From CAZELM01 sp964512995 (lineage in GTDB: Bacteria; CSSED10-310), in NCBI GenBank assembly GCA_964512995.1, contig CAZELM010000001.1:186001-250000 (forward strand): DNA of 64,000 nt. The letters are read 5' to 3'. A program made the translations under genes and the position numbers. Each line of letters opens with the position of its first letter. The first letter of the stretch is position 1. This document shows positions 27,566 through 37,683 of the stretch, in pieces. The notes under the pieces were generated by a model, which saw only the letters and a program-made list of their open reading frames with translations, did no database searches and was not told the origin of the DNA.

Positions 27566-29509
27566 ATGTGTGGGATATGTGGCATTTTAGGTCATTACAA
27601 TGAATCCGTTTTAAGGAATATGAATCAGGCGATGATCCATCGGGGTCCGGACTCGGAGGGATATTACTGGGGAGAACATTGCGGACTGGGAATCCGGCGT
27701 CTGAAGATCATTGATCCGGCAGGATCAGAACAACCGATATTCAATGAAGATCAATCACTGGTTTTAGTCTGTAATGGCGAGATCTATAATTACCGTGCAT
27801 TGCGCCAGGTATTGGAGGATCGGGGACATCGGTTTTCAACATCCGGCGATGTCGAGACGATCATCCATCTGTATGAGGAGTATCGGGAGGATTGTGTATC
27901 ATACCTTCATGGCATGTTTGCCTTTGCGCTTTGGGATGTGAAACATCGGAAGTTATTTCTGGCGCGCGATCGCCTGGGCATAAAACCCCTCTATTGGGCA
28001 AGGTTTCCAAATCGAACCTTATTCGCATCTGAGATACGAGCACTGCATGCATCCGGGGAAGTCAAGCCCGAACTGGATGAAGCTTCGATCATTCGCTTTA
28101 CCGGTTTCCCCGCTATTCCCGCTCCATTGTCGATTTTCAGGCAGGTCAAATCTCTCCCTCCGGGTCATACTCTGTCCATCGACAGCTCCGGGATAAAATT
28201 TCGGGAGTATTGGGATGTTGACTTCATAAAAGCCACGAATCGATTGCTCCCGGAGGAGGAGGCTACCGAGCAGCTCCTTCAGGTATTATCCGAAGCGGTG
28301 TCGATGCGGTTGATCAGTGATGTCCCACTGGGTGCATTTTTATCAGGAGGGATCGATTCCAGTGCCGTGGTCGCCCTGATGGCTCAACGGATGAATCATC
28401 CCGTTCGCACATTCAGCATCCGGTTTACTGGAGATGCCAAAGAATTCGCTTGGTTTGATGATGCCTCCTACGCAACTAAAGTGGCGCAAGCCCTGGGAAC
28501 GGATCACACCGAGGAGGTTATCACGGGAAATGATGTCCTTGATAATCTGGCCGAATCCATCTGGGCCATGGACCAGCCGTCCGGAGATGCGATTCAATAC
28601 TATCTGGTCAGTAAAAGTGCTCGAAAAGATGTTACGGTGGCTCTGTCGGGAACAGGCGGTGATGAAGTCTTTGCCGGATATGAATGGTTCAAAGAAATTC
28701 GGTGGATGGAATCCGTTCATCACCATTTCAGGTGGTTGAAGCCGGAGGTCGCTCAGAAAATTCTTCATGCGATGCGGTGGATTCCGCGATCCTATCAGCT
28801 CCCGCGCTTCTGGCACCGGATAGAGACCATTCTGATTGGCCGGAATGGTTTTGGGGAACGGTATCGATTGAATCGTCGTCTGTACCGGGGTGAAGATCTG
28901 TTTTATGTGTTTTCACCTCATTTTATTGCACGAATCATCGACTATCCCCTGGATATCGAAGATCATATCGACAAATTCTGCACCCGGTGTGAAGGACTCG
29001 ATCCAGTCGCCAGAACATCCTATCTTCAGATCAAGACGGATATGGCCGATCTTCTGGTCAGGGATCAGGATGCAGTGAGTATGGCTCAGAGCCTTGAAGT
29101 TCGGCTCCCCATGATCGATCATAAGGTCGTTGAGCTTGCATCCCGGATTCCATCTGATCTCAAATTACGCGGGAATCAGGAGAAATTCATTTTAAGAAAA
29201 ATTATGTCTCCGTTCCTGCCACCGGATATTGTCAATCGGCCCAAAAAAGGATTTATCTTTCCGATGGATCATTGGATGCGAAATGAGCTTCGTCCCATTG
29301 TTTTGAGTTGTATGTCACGAGAAGCCACACTTCGACGAGGAATCTTCAGCCTGGAAACAACCCAGCAACTGAAAAATGATTTTTTCAAGGGGAAACAACC
29401 TTTTTTTAAAATATGGAACCAGGTTGTTTTCGAACTCTGGTGCCGGATCGTGATCGATCGGCAGAACGGATGGCAAAAACCTTCCGAACATGTAAAGGAT
29501 TTTTTATAA
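27566..29509 (+). CDS. asnB: Glutamine-dependent asparagine synthase-type amidotransferase
   Basis: 647 residues. The N-terminal class II glutaminase begins MCGICGILGHYN with Cys2 as nucleophile after Met removal. The synthase domain has the PPi-loop SGGIDSSAVVALM (residues about 258-270) and SGTGGDEVFAGY. AAGGAG lies eight bases before the ATG. Within surface polysaccharide clusters such enzymes often amidate a sugar acid or another cell-surface group rather than making free asparagine, so the context suggests that role here. The glycan role is inferred; the enzyme class is certain. Confidence 0.92.
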   Translation: MCGICGILGHYNESVLRNMNQAMIHRGPDSEGYYWGEHCGLGIRRLKIIDPAGSEQPIFNEDQSLVLVCNGEIYNYRALRQVLEDRGHRFSTSGDVETIIHLYEEYREDCVSYLHGMFAFALWDVKHRKLFLARDRLGIKPLYWARFPNRTLFASEIRALHASGEVKPELDEASIIRFTGFPAIPAPLSIFRQVKSLPPGHTLSIDSSGIKFREYWDVDFIKATNRLLPEEEATEQLLQVLSEAVSMRLISDVPLGAFLSGGIDSSAVVALMAQRMNHPVRTFSIRFTGDAKEFAWFDDASYATKVAQALGTDHTEEVITGNDVLDNLAESIWAMDQPSGDAIQYYLVSKSARKDVTVALSGTGGDEVFAGYEWFKEIRWMESVHHHFRWLKPEVAQKILHAMRWIPRSYQLPRFWHRIETILIGRNGFGERYRLNRRLYRGEDLFYVFSPHFIARIIDYPLDIEDHIDKFCTRCEGLDPVARTSYLQIKTDMADLLVRDQDAVSMAQSLEVRLPMIDHKVVELASRIPSDLKLRGNQEKFILRKIMSPFLPPDIVNRPKKGFIFPMDHWMRNELRPIVLSCMSREATLRRGIFSLETTQQLKNDFFKGKQPFFKIWNQVVFELWCRIVIDRQNGWQKPSEHVKDFL

Positions 29510-29513
29510 CGGT

Positions 29514-30878
29514 ATGGAACATATCGAACCGACAGAATTTATTAACCAGATTGATACAACAACCCAAGAAATAATCCGGTGGTTTTTGAAGCGCTATTGC
29601 GCTGAGTCGGGTTGTCCGGTGTATTCCGTCGCTGGAACGGATGGGAAATCCAGGGATAAACGGGATTTATTATCAGAACTGGGCGATTATGTCCCGTTTT
29701 TCTGGGTATTGGGGGAGCAGGATTTTGTCAATCGTCAGATCGATATACTTCATCGGCGTTTCAAAAAGACACTGGCTATCTTTACGAAACCTCAGATCCG
29801 CAGATTTCATGGGATCGGTTTGCCAGGAAAATGTCGAACCCGGCTTCCTCATGTCGATAGCCAGGATTATGTCGAAATCCTGTACGGGCTCCTCGAATTA
29901 TATGAACTTTCAGGAACGTCGCGGTTTCTGGAACTGGCAGTCGAGATCTTTGAACGTGTTAAAAAACTGTTTTATCGAATGGGAGCGATCCGGACCTGGC
30001 ACATCATGCCGTTTGGACCGACTCTGTCGCTAGCCGACGCTCTGTCTGGAATGTATATCGAAATTGCTGCTGACCTGGCTCGATTGACCGGACAGGCGAA
30101 GTATCTGGAATTTGCCGAGACACTGGCGAATTTTTGGATACAAACACCGTTGTTTCAGTCCTTCGGTATTTTCCCTGCGATGCAGATCGAGTGGCCATGG
30201 GATCGATTACCCATATTTAAACGTCGGTTGTCCAGGACCTTCCTGGCCAAAGAAAATACATCCGTCGCGTATGGATTGTTTTCTCTGGCCGGAACGCCCC
30301 ATCATAAGGAATGGGCTCTCAATGCATTGGATCTGTGGATCACAGGACTCTATAACCATTTCGCTACAAAAGATCTGGTACTGGCTCATACCCCGATCTT
30401 TTATGCCACAGATCAGTACGGCCCCGTACTCTCCACCAACTTTGCTGTGGTGGACTTGCTCTGTGACATGTATCGCCTGAAAAAGGAGCACCGATATATT
30501 GAACTGGCAAAAGGAATAGCAGATTATTTCTTGCGATTTCAATCTCCTTTCACCGGACTGTTTCCTGATCAGCCCGGCTTTTCCAGATCCTACATCGATG
30601 GGAATACCGATATCGCAGTATCCATGGCAAAGCTCAGTGAATTGACTCAGATTCCATCATATCGGGAATCTGGACGAAAAGCCGTGATGGGAGTGATCAC
30701 GTATCATAAATGCCGGTATGGATTTTATCGGGAGGTGGATATCGAAACCGGAGCTGTCATCGACAATACCGTTGATACTCGTTTTGTCTCGCTGTTTCTG
30801 AAACCATTGATCCTTTACCGGGATGATCGAAAAATCTATGATGATTCATCATACTGGTCTTTATTCCGGGATCGGTAG
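29514..30878 (+). CDS. Alpha/alpha-barrel (six-hairpin glycosidase-like) protein, polysaccharide cluster
   Basis: 454 residues, soluble, no signal peptide. The sequence is built of paired helices with aromatic loops (YVEILYGLLELYELSGTSRF, ALDLWITGLYNHF, FAVVDLLCDMYRLKKEHRY, IDGNTDIAVSMAKLSELT), the pattern of (alpha/alpha)6 barrels found in glycoside hydrolases, polysaccharide lyases and sugar epimerases. I do not recognise a specific family or catalytic pair. It starts four bases after the asnB stop and is followed by two more coupled genes, so it should act in the same glycan pathway. Confidence 0.6.
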   Translation: MEHIEPTEFINQIDTTTQEIIRWFLKRYCAESGCPVYSVAGTDGKSRDKRDLLSELGDYVPFFWVLGEQDFVNRQIDILHRRFKKTLAIFTKPQIRRFHGIGLPGKCRTRLPHVDSQDYVEILYGLLELYELSGTSRFLELAVEIFERVKKLFYRMGAIRTWHIMPFGPTLSLADALSGMYIEIAADLARLTGQAKYLEFAETLANFWIQTPLFQSFGIFPAMQIEWPWDRLPIFKRRLSRTFLAKENTSVAYGLFSLAGTPHHKEWALNALDLWITGLYNHFATKDLVLAHTPIFYATDQYGPVLSTNFAVVDLLCDMYRLKKEHRYIELAKGIADYFLRFQSPFTGLFPDQPGFSRSYIDGNTDIAVSMAKLSELTQIPSYRESGRKAVMGVITYHKCRYGFYREVDIETGAVIDNTVDTRFVSLFLKPLILYRDDRKIYDDSSYWSLFRDR

Positions 30879-30887
30879 AGGGATGCG

Positions 30888-31376
30888 ATGGATAAACGAA
30901 TTGCACACAACCTAGGAGAATCCGGGATGAACGATCATCATAAATATCAGCGGGAGATCAATTGCCGGCTTGAAGTCAATATCGCTTTCATGGAGATTGA
31001 ATCTGCGTTTTCTGAATTGCCTCATCAGCCGGTGCATGTTTCACGAAAACAACAAAACAATATTGACTATATCGAGTTGACATTTATTACTCCCAGGATC
31101 GGAGAATATTATCGGGATGTCATTCAGGATCTCCAGGAATGGATTTTGTGGGACATAAAGCTCCGGGATACATCCCATGAAAAATTGATTCTCGATACCG
31201 TGAGATCCTCCCTGCCCTCCGGATGCAACATCGTGAAAGGACCTGGATTCAATAAAGATAAATACGAGATCAGACTCACTGTTTCGGGTCTCATTCCCAC
31301 TGAAATTCTGGATTCCTGGAAACAGCATATTGTCGAACGGACCGGCTGTCATCTGATGGTTACGCTGTACCAATGA
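30888..31376 (+). CDS. Unrecognised small alpha/beta protein in the polysaccharide operon
   Basis: 162 residues if started at the ATG at 30888 (GAGGG upstream), or 149 from the ATG at 30927 (GGAG upstream); both are reasonable. No membrane segment. The C-terminal 60 residues alternate strand and helix (CNIVKGPGFNKDKYEIRLTV followed by ILDSWKQHIVERTG). No family recognised. Its stop overlaps the flippase start (ATGA), so the two are coupled; the context suggests a role in chain assembly or its control. Confidence 0.6.
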   Translation: MDKRIAHNLGESGMNDHHKYQREINCRLEVNIAFMEIESAFSELPHQPVHVSRKQQNNIDYIELTFITPRIGEYYRDVIQDLQEWILWDIKLRDTSHEKLILDTVRSSLPSGCNIVKGPGFNKDKYEIRLTVSGLIPTEILDSWKQHIVERTGCHLMVTLYQ

Positions 31377-32869
31377 GTTCTTCATCCCGAATCGCCCGGA
31401 ATTCGATGGTGAACCTGTGTGCCAGACTTCTCGAGGCAGGATCCGGGTTTCTGGTCACAATGATTCTGTGCAGATACCTTAAACCGGATCTGTTTGGAGA
31501 ATTTGCGGTTATCAATGCGATCGTCCTCGCTTTCCAGCCTTTGGTGAATCTCGAATTGAGCACGATCCTGATCCGGGAAATCGCCCGGGAACCGGACAAA
31601 ATGCGGAATCATCTGGGAAGCAGCCTGATTCTGAAAGTTTTCCTCCTGATCGGTTTTGTCATCTGCGCAGTCATTCTGGATTATTTTCTCGATTTCAAAT
31701 CCTACCTCAGGGTCGCATATTATCTGGCTGTTTCAGGAGAAGTTCTTCAGCAGCTATCCAGCCTGATCAATACCATCTTTATGGCCAGTGAACGAATGGA
31801 ACTGGATGCGGTATTGACTCTGATTTTTCGGGTCATTTCCGTTACCGGTGTCATCATCATCGTGCTGTTACCGGTTCAAACACTTCCACATACGGGAGGT
31901 TTTATCGCTCTGTTCGCGGTCACGGCAGTCAGTCAGTTCGTTCGACTTGTATCTGGCCTGTATCTGGTCAGAAAACATTTTAATCTGACAGGATTATCGG
32001 CACAGTGGGCAACCATCCGTTATTTGTTGAATCAGTCGTGGATCATGGGAGTCGCCACCTTCTGTACTGGCTTGTCTCTGCGGGTGGATGTGTATCTCCT
32101 TCAAGCTATCAAAGGTCCGGAGGCTGTGAGTATGTTTCATGTCCCGCATCTGTTTGTCCTGCAGTTTCAGATCATCGCACTCGCTCTTGTGACAGCATTG
32201 TTCCCCGCATTGAGCCGGTGGGGGGGAGATCCATTGAGTCTTCAAAAATTCCATCAGATCATCACGTTGGCGTTTCGGGTTTTGATGGTCAGTGGATTCT
32301 GGATCGCAGCCGGCACTATGGTGTTTCCCGAATGGATCATTCGTTTGATCGGTGGCAGTGGTTTCGAAGATTCGGTCATGAGCCTTCGAATTCTGGCTTG
32401 GTGTATCCCCATATTATTCCTGAATTATCTATGTGCCAATACGCTGACATCCATAAAACGACAGGAATTTCTGATAGTGGGAGCAGCATCGTCACTTCTG
32501 ATCAACGTACTGCTCGATCTGTGGTGGATCCCCGATTATGGAGCAACCGGAGCGGCCTGGGGAACACTCACCGCCTACGCCTTTCAACTGGGCGTCGTGT
32601 TGTTCTTTCTGACTCGGTTTATGTCCCAGCCACTACGGCTTTTTTCTGCTTTGATCATCCCGGCTGGGCTCACTGCATCATTCTGCGGGATTTTTGTTTT
32701 CATTGATCTGGATTCCGGTTTCATTTCTTTGGTGGTGAGAATGAGCCTATGGATTCTGACAGGAATTCTCTTGGTCGTGCTTCAGCCGGCTTCGTTCCGA
32801 TCGATGATGACCATTCAGGGAATACGATCACGATCTGTAGCCATGAACGATCGGACCGTTTCATCCTGA
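31373..32869 (+). CDS. Wzx-type oligosaccharide flippase
   Basis: 498 residues with 12-14 membrane segments. The N-terminus RIARNSMVNLCARLLEAGSGFLVTMILCRYLKPDLFGEFA is the standard opening of the MATE/MVF polysaccharide exporter family. Moves lipid-linked repeat units across the inner membrane. With the O-antigen-ligase-like protein at 24530 it gives the two core functions of a Wzx-dependent surface polysaccharide pathway. Starts inside the stop of the preceding gene. Confidence 0.9.
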   Translation: MSSSSRIARNSMVNLCARLLEAGSGFLVTMILCRYLKPDLFGEFAVINAIVLAFQPLVNLELSTILIREIAREPDKMRNHLGSSLILKVFLLIGFVICAVILDYFLDFKSYLRVAYYLAVSGEVLQQLSSLINTIFMASERMELDAVLTLIFRVISVTGVIIIVLLPVQTLPHTGGFIALFAVTAVSQFVRLVSGLYLVRKHFNLTGLSAQWATIRYLLNQSWIMGVATFCTGLSLRVDVYLLQAIKGPEAVSMFHVPHLFVLQFQIIALALVTALFPALSRWGGDPLSLQKFHQIITLAFRVLMVSGFWIAAGTMVFPEWIIRLIGGSGFEDSVMSLRILAWCIPILFLNYLCANTLTSIKRQEFLIVGAASSLLINVLLDLWWIPDYGATGAAWGTLTAYAFQLGVVLFFLTRFMSQPLRLFSALIIPAGLTASFCGIFVFIDLDSGFISLVVRMSLWILTGILLVVLQPASFRSMMTIQGIRSRSVAMNDRTVSS

Positions 32870-33162
32870 TTCTCACGAGCCAGAGTGACACAACAGCGAG
32901 TGGAAAGAGGGTCTCAAGATGTTGACATTCAATGTCTGGAGTATTACAAGTGAGATTTGATAAAGGAAGAAGCGGTTGGGGGAGTTGATGTACGGAATTT
33001 CCTCTGAATGATGAACATGACAGGTTTGCCGAGTTTAGATGGCAGGGTGTATCCAATCACGTTCGTTGGTGAGGAATATTTTGATCAATTGTGTAATATG
33101 ACCATCTTCGATTTTGAAAATGACCATTCTAACCAGATTCAAAGAAGGATGGAGTGAGAGAT

Positions 33163-34884
33163 ATGGCAACGACGCGAACACATGATGTGGTAATATTGGG
33201 CACTGGTTTGGCTGGATTACGAGCCGCGGTGGAGATTGCCGGGCGAAGTGGCGACCAGGTGGATATGGCACTGGTTTCCAAAGTTCAGATCATGCGGGCA
33301 CACTCCGGATGCGCGGAAGGTGGAACCGGTGCAGTTCTCCGGACAGAGGAGGGGGACAGTCTTGATCTTCATGCTTGGGATACGATCAAAGGATCGGATT
33401 TCCTGGCGGATCAGGATGTAGTGGATCGGTTTGTGGAAGTGTCTCCCAAGGAAATTCTTCTGTTGGAACACTGGGGACTTCCATGGTCTCGGCGGAAAGA
33501 CGGACGTATCTATCAGCGTCCGTTTGGCGGGCACAGCTACCCCCGAGCCACAATGGCTGCTGATAAAACGGGTTTCATGGAAATGCAGACACTCTATGAC
33601 ACACTTACCAAATACAAAAACTGGTCCTGTTATCATGAGATGTTTGCCACTTCTATCATCATGAATAATGGGAAATTCTGTGCTTTGACCACGATTGACT
33701 GTACAACCGGTGAATTTGTCGTCATTCAGGGTAAATGCCTGATGATTGCAACGGGTGGACTGGGGTGTCTGTATGGATTTACCACCTATTCCCAGACCGT
33801 CACCGGTGATGGTCATGCGATTGCGCTTCGCGCTGGGCTGCCCATTGAAGATCCGGAATTTCTTCAGTTCCATCCGACCGGGCTGGTACCTTCAGGTATC
33901 TTGATGACGGAGGGTTGCCGGGGAGAAGGGGGGTATCTGAGAAATGCCAAGGGAGAGCGGTTCATGGAGAAATACGCGTCCAGTCGCATGGAACTCGCTC
34001 CCCGTGATATCATTTCCAGAGCCGAAATGACGGAAATTCTCGAAGGAAATGGATTCCAGGGACCGGATGGTCTGGACTATGTAAATCTTGATATGACGCA
34101 TCTGGGAGCGGATCAGATCAATCATCGGTTGCCGCTGATCCGGGAAGTCACCATGAAGTTTCTGGGATTGGATCCGATTACGGACCAGATTCCTGTCCGG
34201 CCAGTCGCACACTATTCGATGGGAGGAATTGAAACCGACATCACCGGGAAAACGCCGGTGGAAAACATCTGGGCAGCCGGAGAAGTCGCTTGCGTATCGA
34301 TGCATGGAGCTAACCGACTCGGCACAAACTCCACCGCTGAATGCCTTGTTTTTGGTGGGATCGCCGGTTCCGAGATCGCAAAATATCTGAAATCATCTCC
34401 TAAAATTCCAGCGCTTCCCAAGGATAAAGTTCAGGAAGCGGAAGATTATATCTACAAAGAAATGCTTCAGAAAAATGGTCCGGAAAATCCCTATCAGATC
34501 CGCGACGAACTCCGTGCCGTCATGGATTTTCATGCCGGAGTCTATCGGAACGGGCAGGAAATGGAAGCCGGAATCCAGAAAATCAACCAGTTGAAGGAAC
34601 GCTTTAAAAAGGTGGGAGTGGCTGATAAATCCCGGGTTTACAATACCAATCTGATCAATACACTGGAAACCGAGAACCTGCTTCTGCTCGCAGAAGTGCT
34701 CCTGAAAGCCGCCTTGAACCGGGAGGAATCCCGTGGGGGGCACGCTCGGCGGGATTATCCCGATCGGAATGATGATAAATGGTTGAAACATACCCTTGTG
34801 CAACTCTCCAAAGGTGGAGAACTGGCTATCTCATATAAACCGGTCACCATCACCAAATGGAAGCCGGTCGAACGGAAATATTGA
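33163..34884 (+). CDS. sdhA: Succinate dehydrogenase/fumarate reductase flavoprotein subunit
   Basis: 573 residues from the ATG at 33163 (GGAG eight bases upstream; a GTG at 33154 is less likely). FAD-binding Rossmann motif VVILGTGLAGLRAAVE. The covalent-FAD histidine is in RAHSGCAEGGTGA. Catalytic residues lie in FHPTG, GEGGYLRN, MELAPRDIISRA, HYSMGGI and NRLGTNSTAEC. Interconverts succinate and fumarate, passing electrons to the iron-sulfur subunit. First gene of an A-C-D-B operon. Sequence alone does not settle the physiological direction. Confidence 0.95.
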   Translation: MATTRTHDVVILGTGLAGLRAAVEIAGRSGDQVDMALVSKVQIMRAHSGCAEGGTGAVLRTEEGDSLDLHAWDTIKGSDFLADQDVVDRFVEVSPKEILLLEHWGLPWSRRKDGRIYQRPFGGHSYPRATMAADKTGFMEMQTLYDTLTKYKNWSCYHEMFATSIIMNNGKFCALTTIDCTTGEFVVIQGKCLMIATGGLGCLYGFTTYSQTVTGDGHAIALRAGLPIEDPEFLQFHPTGLVPSGILMTEGCRGEGGYLRNAKGERFMEKYASSRMELAPRDIISRAEMTEILEGNGFQGPDGLDYVNLDMTHLGADQINHRLPLIREVTMKFLGLDPITDQIPVRPVAHYSMGGIETDITGKTPVENIWAAGEVACVSMHGANRLGTNSTAECLVFGGIAGSEIAKYLKSSPKIPALPKDKVQEAEDYIYKEMLQKNGPENPYQIRDELRAVMDFHAGVYRNGQEMEAGIQKINQLKERFKKVGVADKSRVYNTNLINTLETENLLLLAEVLLKAALNREESRGGHARRDYPDRNDDKWLKHTLVQLSKGGELAISYKPVTITKWKPVERKY

Positions 34885-34958
34885 TCAGATTGCGTTATCC
34901 CTCGCGGGATTTGAATTGATCTTCCGGTATTTTCAGCAGATGAGGAAGGGATTGAAAC

Positions 34959-35396
34959 ATGGCAGAGATAAAAAAATATCCGAATCGATTAGGACCCGTA
35001 GGATGGCTGTTCGGTGGAAAATGGGGATTGGATCGATACCTGTATTCACTCCATCGAATAACCGGCATCGGGCTGGTCCTTTATTTTTTGATGCACATCG
35101 TTGTAACCAGTATTCGCGCCTTTGGTGGAAAAAACGCATGGGAGATGACCATGGGGTTTGTGGAACATCCGATATTCCGTATTGGTGAATTTCTTGTGTT
35201 CGCTGCATTTGCAATCCATGGTATGAATGGGCTTCGCCTGATTCTGGTCGAACTCGGGTTTGCCGTGGGAAAAGCGGAAGAACCTGTTTACCCGTACAGC
35301 TCCTCATTGCAGGTCCAGCGACCATTGAGCATTATGATGATGGCCATTGCCGCCGTGTTCATTCTGGCAGGCGGATATCGTTTTCTCATTCATTAA
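34959..35396 (+). CDS. sdhC: SdhC-like cytochrome b subunit
   Basis: 145 residues, three membrane segments. LYSLHRITGIGLVLYFLMH holds the conserved HR.TG motif with probable haem and quinone residues, and FAIHGMNGLRLIL the second conserved His and NG.R motif. It anchors the dehydrogenase to the inner membrane and carries electrons to quinone. Located 74 bases after sdhA and 16 before sdhD. Confidence 0.88.
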   Translation: MAEIKKYPNRLGPVGWLFGGKWGLDRYLYSLHRITGIGLVLYFLMHIVVTSIRAFGGKNAWEMTMGFVEHPIFRIGEFLVFAAFAIHGMNGLRLILVELGFAVGKAEEPVYPYSSSLQVQRPLSIMMMAIAAVFILAGGYRFLIH

Positions 35397-35412
35397 AACA
35401 GGAAAGGGACCG

Positions 35413-35820
35413 ATGATGAAAAGTGCATCAACCTGGTCTTTGCATCTCATCGCAGGTTTATTATTGATTGTTCTCCTGGGTATCCACATGATCACCATGC
35501 ATCTGGATCTCATTCTGGGATGGTTTAATATCCAGAAAGATCTTCCCGGAACAAACTGGGAAAATGTTGTTGCCAGAGGCCGGCATATAACGATGGCTTT
35601 TTTCTATATTCTGTTTTTGGGAGCTGCGTTGTATCATGGATTATACGGAGTGCGGACGATTATTTTTGAGATGGGCATATCGCCACAAACAGAAAAAACA
35701 GTGACGTTGGTGTTCGTTGTTGCCGGAGTCGGCTTGTTTATTTTCGGGACTGCCGCTGCAATCACATTTTTTTCAACGGCTTCAGCCGGTGTCCACCCGA
35801 ATTCTCCGATCGGAATGTAG
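35413..35820 (+). CDS. sdhD: SdhD-like membrane anchor subunit
   Basis: 135 residues from the ATG at 35413 (AAAGGGAC upstream). Three membrane segments with His residues in TWSLHLIAG, GIHMITMHLDL, RGRHITMAFF and ALYHGLYGVRTI. The last motif parallels the SdhC pattern, so this is the second cytochrome-type anchor. Assignment rests on position between sdhC and sdhB and on the His pattern. Confidence 0.82.
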   Translation: MMKSASTWSLHLIAGLLLIVLLGIHMITMHLDLILGWFNIQKDLPGTNWENVVARGRHITMAFFYILFLGAALYHGLYGVRTIIFEMGISPQTEKTVTLVFVVAGVGLFIFGTAAAITFFSTASAGVHPNSPIGM

Positions 35821-35831
35821 AGAGGTAGGCA

Positions 35832-36677
35832 ATGAGTAATAACAAACAGATGGCATGTGATGTCATTTTTCGGATCCGACGATTCAATCCAGAAAAAGAT
35901 TCCAAACCCTATTATGAAAATTTCACTGTTCAGGTTAAACCCGGAATGACAGTACTGGATGGATTGCATCAGATCAAACATAACCATGACCTGACATTGG
36001 CCTGGCGATACTCGTGTCGAATGGGAGTCTGTGGATCATGTGCTATGCTCATCAACGGCAGTGCAACATTGGCATGCAATACACAGATTTTGGATGTCTC
36101 AAACAGCACACTGATCATCGCGCCACTCCCCAATTTCAATATCATCCGTGATCTGGTACCGGATCTGTCCGATATGTTCACCAAACATCGGACGATTCAT
36201 CCCTATATTCTGCGAATGGATGCTGAGGAGATGGAAAATCCTTCCACAGAATACTATCAGTCTCCGGAACAGCTTGTGGAGTATCTCCAGTTCAGCTATT
36301 GCATCAAATGCGGGTGTTGTATGGCAGCCTGTCCGACAATGGCAATGGATTCGGAGTATCTGGGACCCCAACCTTTGGCTCAGGTGTATCGATATACACG
36401 AGATACCCGGGACGGAGGATTTTCAGCTCGAAAAGATGTCGTTTCTGCTCCTCATGGGATTTTCAGTTGCCATTATGGCGGAGAATGTTCTGCGGTCTGT
36501 CCCAAAGGAGTTGATCCGGCTCGCGCAATCCAACTGATGAAACGGCAGTTGTTTTTCGATTTCCTGAAACTCCGCCGATGTTCCAAACCATCCCAACCCA
36601 CTGGAATTCCGACGGAGGCGGAACGAGATCCCCAAATTCCTACTCCACCACCCTATACGGCAGATCAGAAGAAATGA
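35832..36677 (+). CDS. sdhB: Succinate dehydrogenase/fumarate reductase iron-sulfur subunit
   Basis: 281 residues. N-terminal 2Fe-2S ferredoxin domain with SCRMGVCGSCAML and a later LAC. The C-terminal domain has CIKCGCCMAACP for the 4Fe-4S cluster and CHYGGECSAVCPKGVDP for the third cluster. A Pro-rich tail of about 30 residues is not typical. Last gene of the operon; it converges on the dus gene. Confidence 0.94.
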   Translation: MSNNKQMACDVIFRIRRFNPEKDSKPYYENFTVQVKPGMTVLDGLHQIKHNHDLTLAWRYSCRMGVCGSCAMLINGSATLACNTQILDVSNSTLIIAPLPNFNIIRDLVPDLSDMFTKHRTIHPYILRMDAEEMENPSTEYYQSPEQLVEYLQFSYCIKCGCCMAACPTMAMDSEYLGPQPLAQVYRYTRDTRDGGFSARKDVVSAPHGIFSCHYGGECSAVCPKGVDPARAIQLMKRQLFFDFLKLRRCSKPSQPTGIPTEAERDPQIPTPPPYTADQKK

Positions 36678-36689
36678 TTCGGAATTCAG

Positions 36690-37679
36690 TCACTCCGTAA
36701 CAGATGATGGAGTATCATTGTTTCTATCGAGAAGTTCCTGTGCAAATGCTTCATACTCCTCGGGCCGCGAGAATGTGAATAGCCGTTTTCGATCCTGAAG
36801 GCTGTTTGGTAGACCTTTGAGATACCATGCGGAATGTTTTCGGAAGATCAAGGATGCGCGTTGCGGACCATTTTGCTCCACCAAAAATCGGAGATGCTGA
36901 AGTAAGACGCGTATTCGTTCCTGCAGCGCTATTGTGTGATTCCCTTCCGTGGTTTCATACAGGTTCCGTGCGATAATGCCTGGGAGCCAGGGATTGCCGG
37001 TGATCCCCCGGCCAATCATTACCCCATCGCACCCGGTTTCCGTCATCATTCGACGAGCATCTTCAGTGGAGAAAATATCACCATTTCCGATGATGGGTAT
37101 GGAGACATTTCGTCTGACTTCCGCGATGGAATGCCAGTCTGCAGGAATATCATACCCTGTCCGATATCGGCCATGAATTGTAACAAACTCAAGCCCTGAA
37201 TCCTGCGCCATCTGAGCGAACAGGAGTGCATTCGGAGTGATTGGATCGATCCCCAGCCGAATTTTCACACTGACGGGACATGAGACGGCCAGACGAACGG
37301 ATCGCATGATGCCTCCGGCAAGAACGGGTTCTTTCATCAAAGCGATACCCGCACCACTTCGAACAATCTTTTTCGCCGGACAACCCATATTGAGATCAAT
37401 CATGTCTGCGCCCAGATCGACTAAGATTCGAGCGGCTTCGGCCATCGCCCATGCTTGTGATCCGAATAGCTGTGCACAAATGGGATGAATCTCCGTTGAC
37501 CAGTTCAATAATCGGATCATCGTTTTGGGGTTTTTTGCCAGGGAGATAGCTGGGATCATTTCCGTAAAGAGCAGAGGTGTTTTCAATTCCGAGAGAATCT
37601 TCAGAAAAGCAGTATCCGTGATACCTGCAAGCGGAGCGCTCATCACGAGCGGATGGATGTTGAAACTCCCAATTTTCAT
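36690..37679 (-). CDS. dus: tRNA-dihydrouridine synthase
   Basis: 329 residues. FMN-dependent TIM barrel that reduces uridine in tRNA. Begins PLVMSAPLAGITDTAF, the Dus signature; catalytic Cys in LNMGCPAKKIVRSGAG, followed by VKIRLG, FVTIHGR, GNGDIFS and MIGRG. The pattern is closest to DusB. Starts five bases after the stop of the deacetylase-like gene, so it is probably the last gene of that operon. Confidence 0.94.
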   Translation of the reverse strand: MKIGSFNIHPLVMSAPLAGITDTAFLKILSELKTPLLFTEMIPAISLAKNPKTMIRLLNWSTEIHPICAQLFGSQAWAMAEAARILVDLGADMIDLNMGCPAKKIVRSGAGIALMKEPVLAGGIMRSVRLAVSCPVSVKIRLGIDPITPNALLFAQMAQDSGLEFVTIHGRYRTGYDIPADWHSIAEVRRNVSIPIIGNGDIFSTEDARRMMTETGCDGVMIGRGITGNPWLPGIIARNLYETTEGNHTIALQERIRVLLQHLRFLVEQNGPQRASLIFRKHSAWYLKGLPNSLQDRKRLFTFSRPEEYEAFAQELLDRNNDTPSSVTE

Positions 37680-37683
37680 GAGT

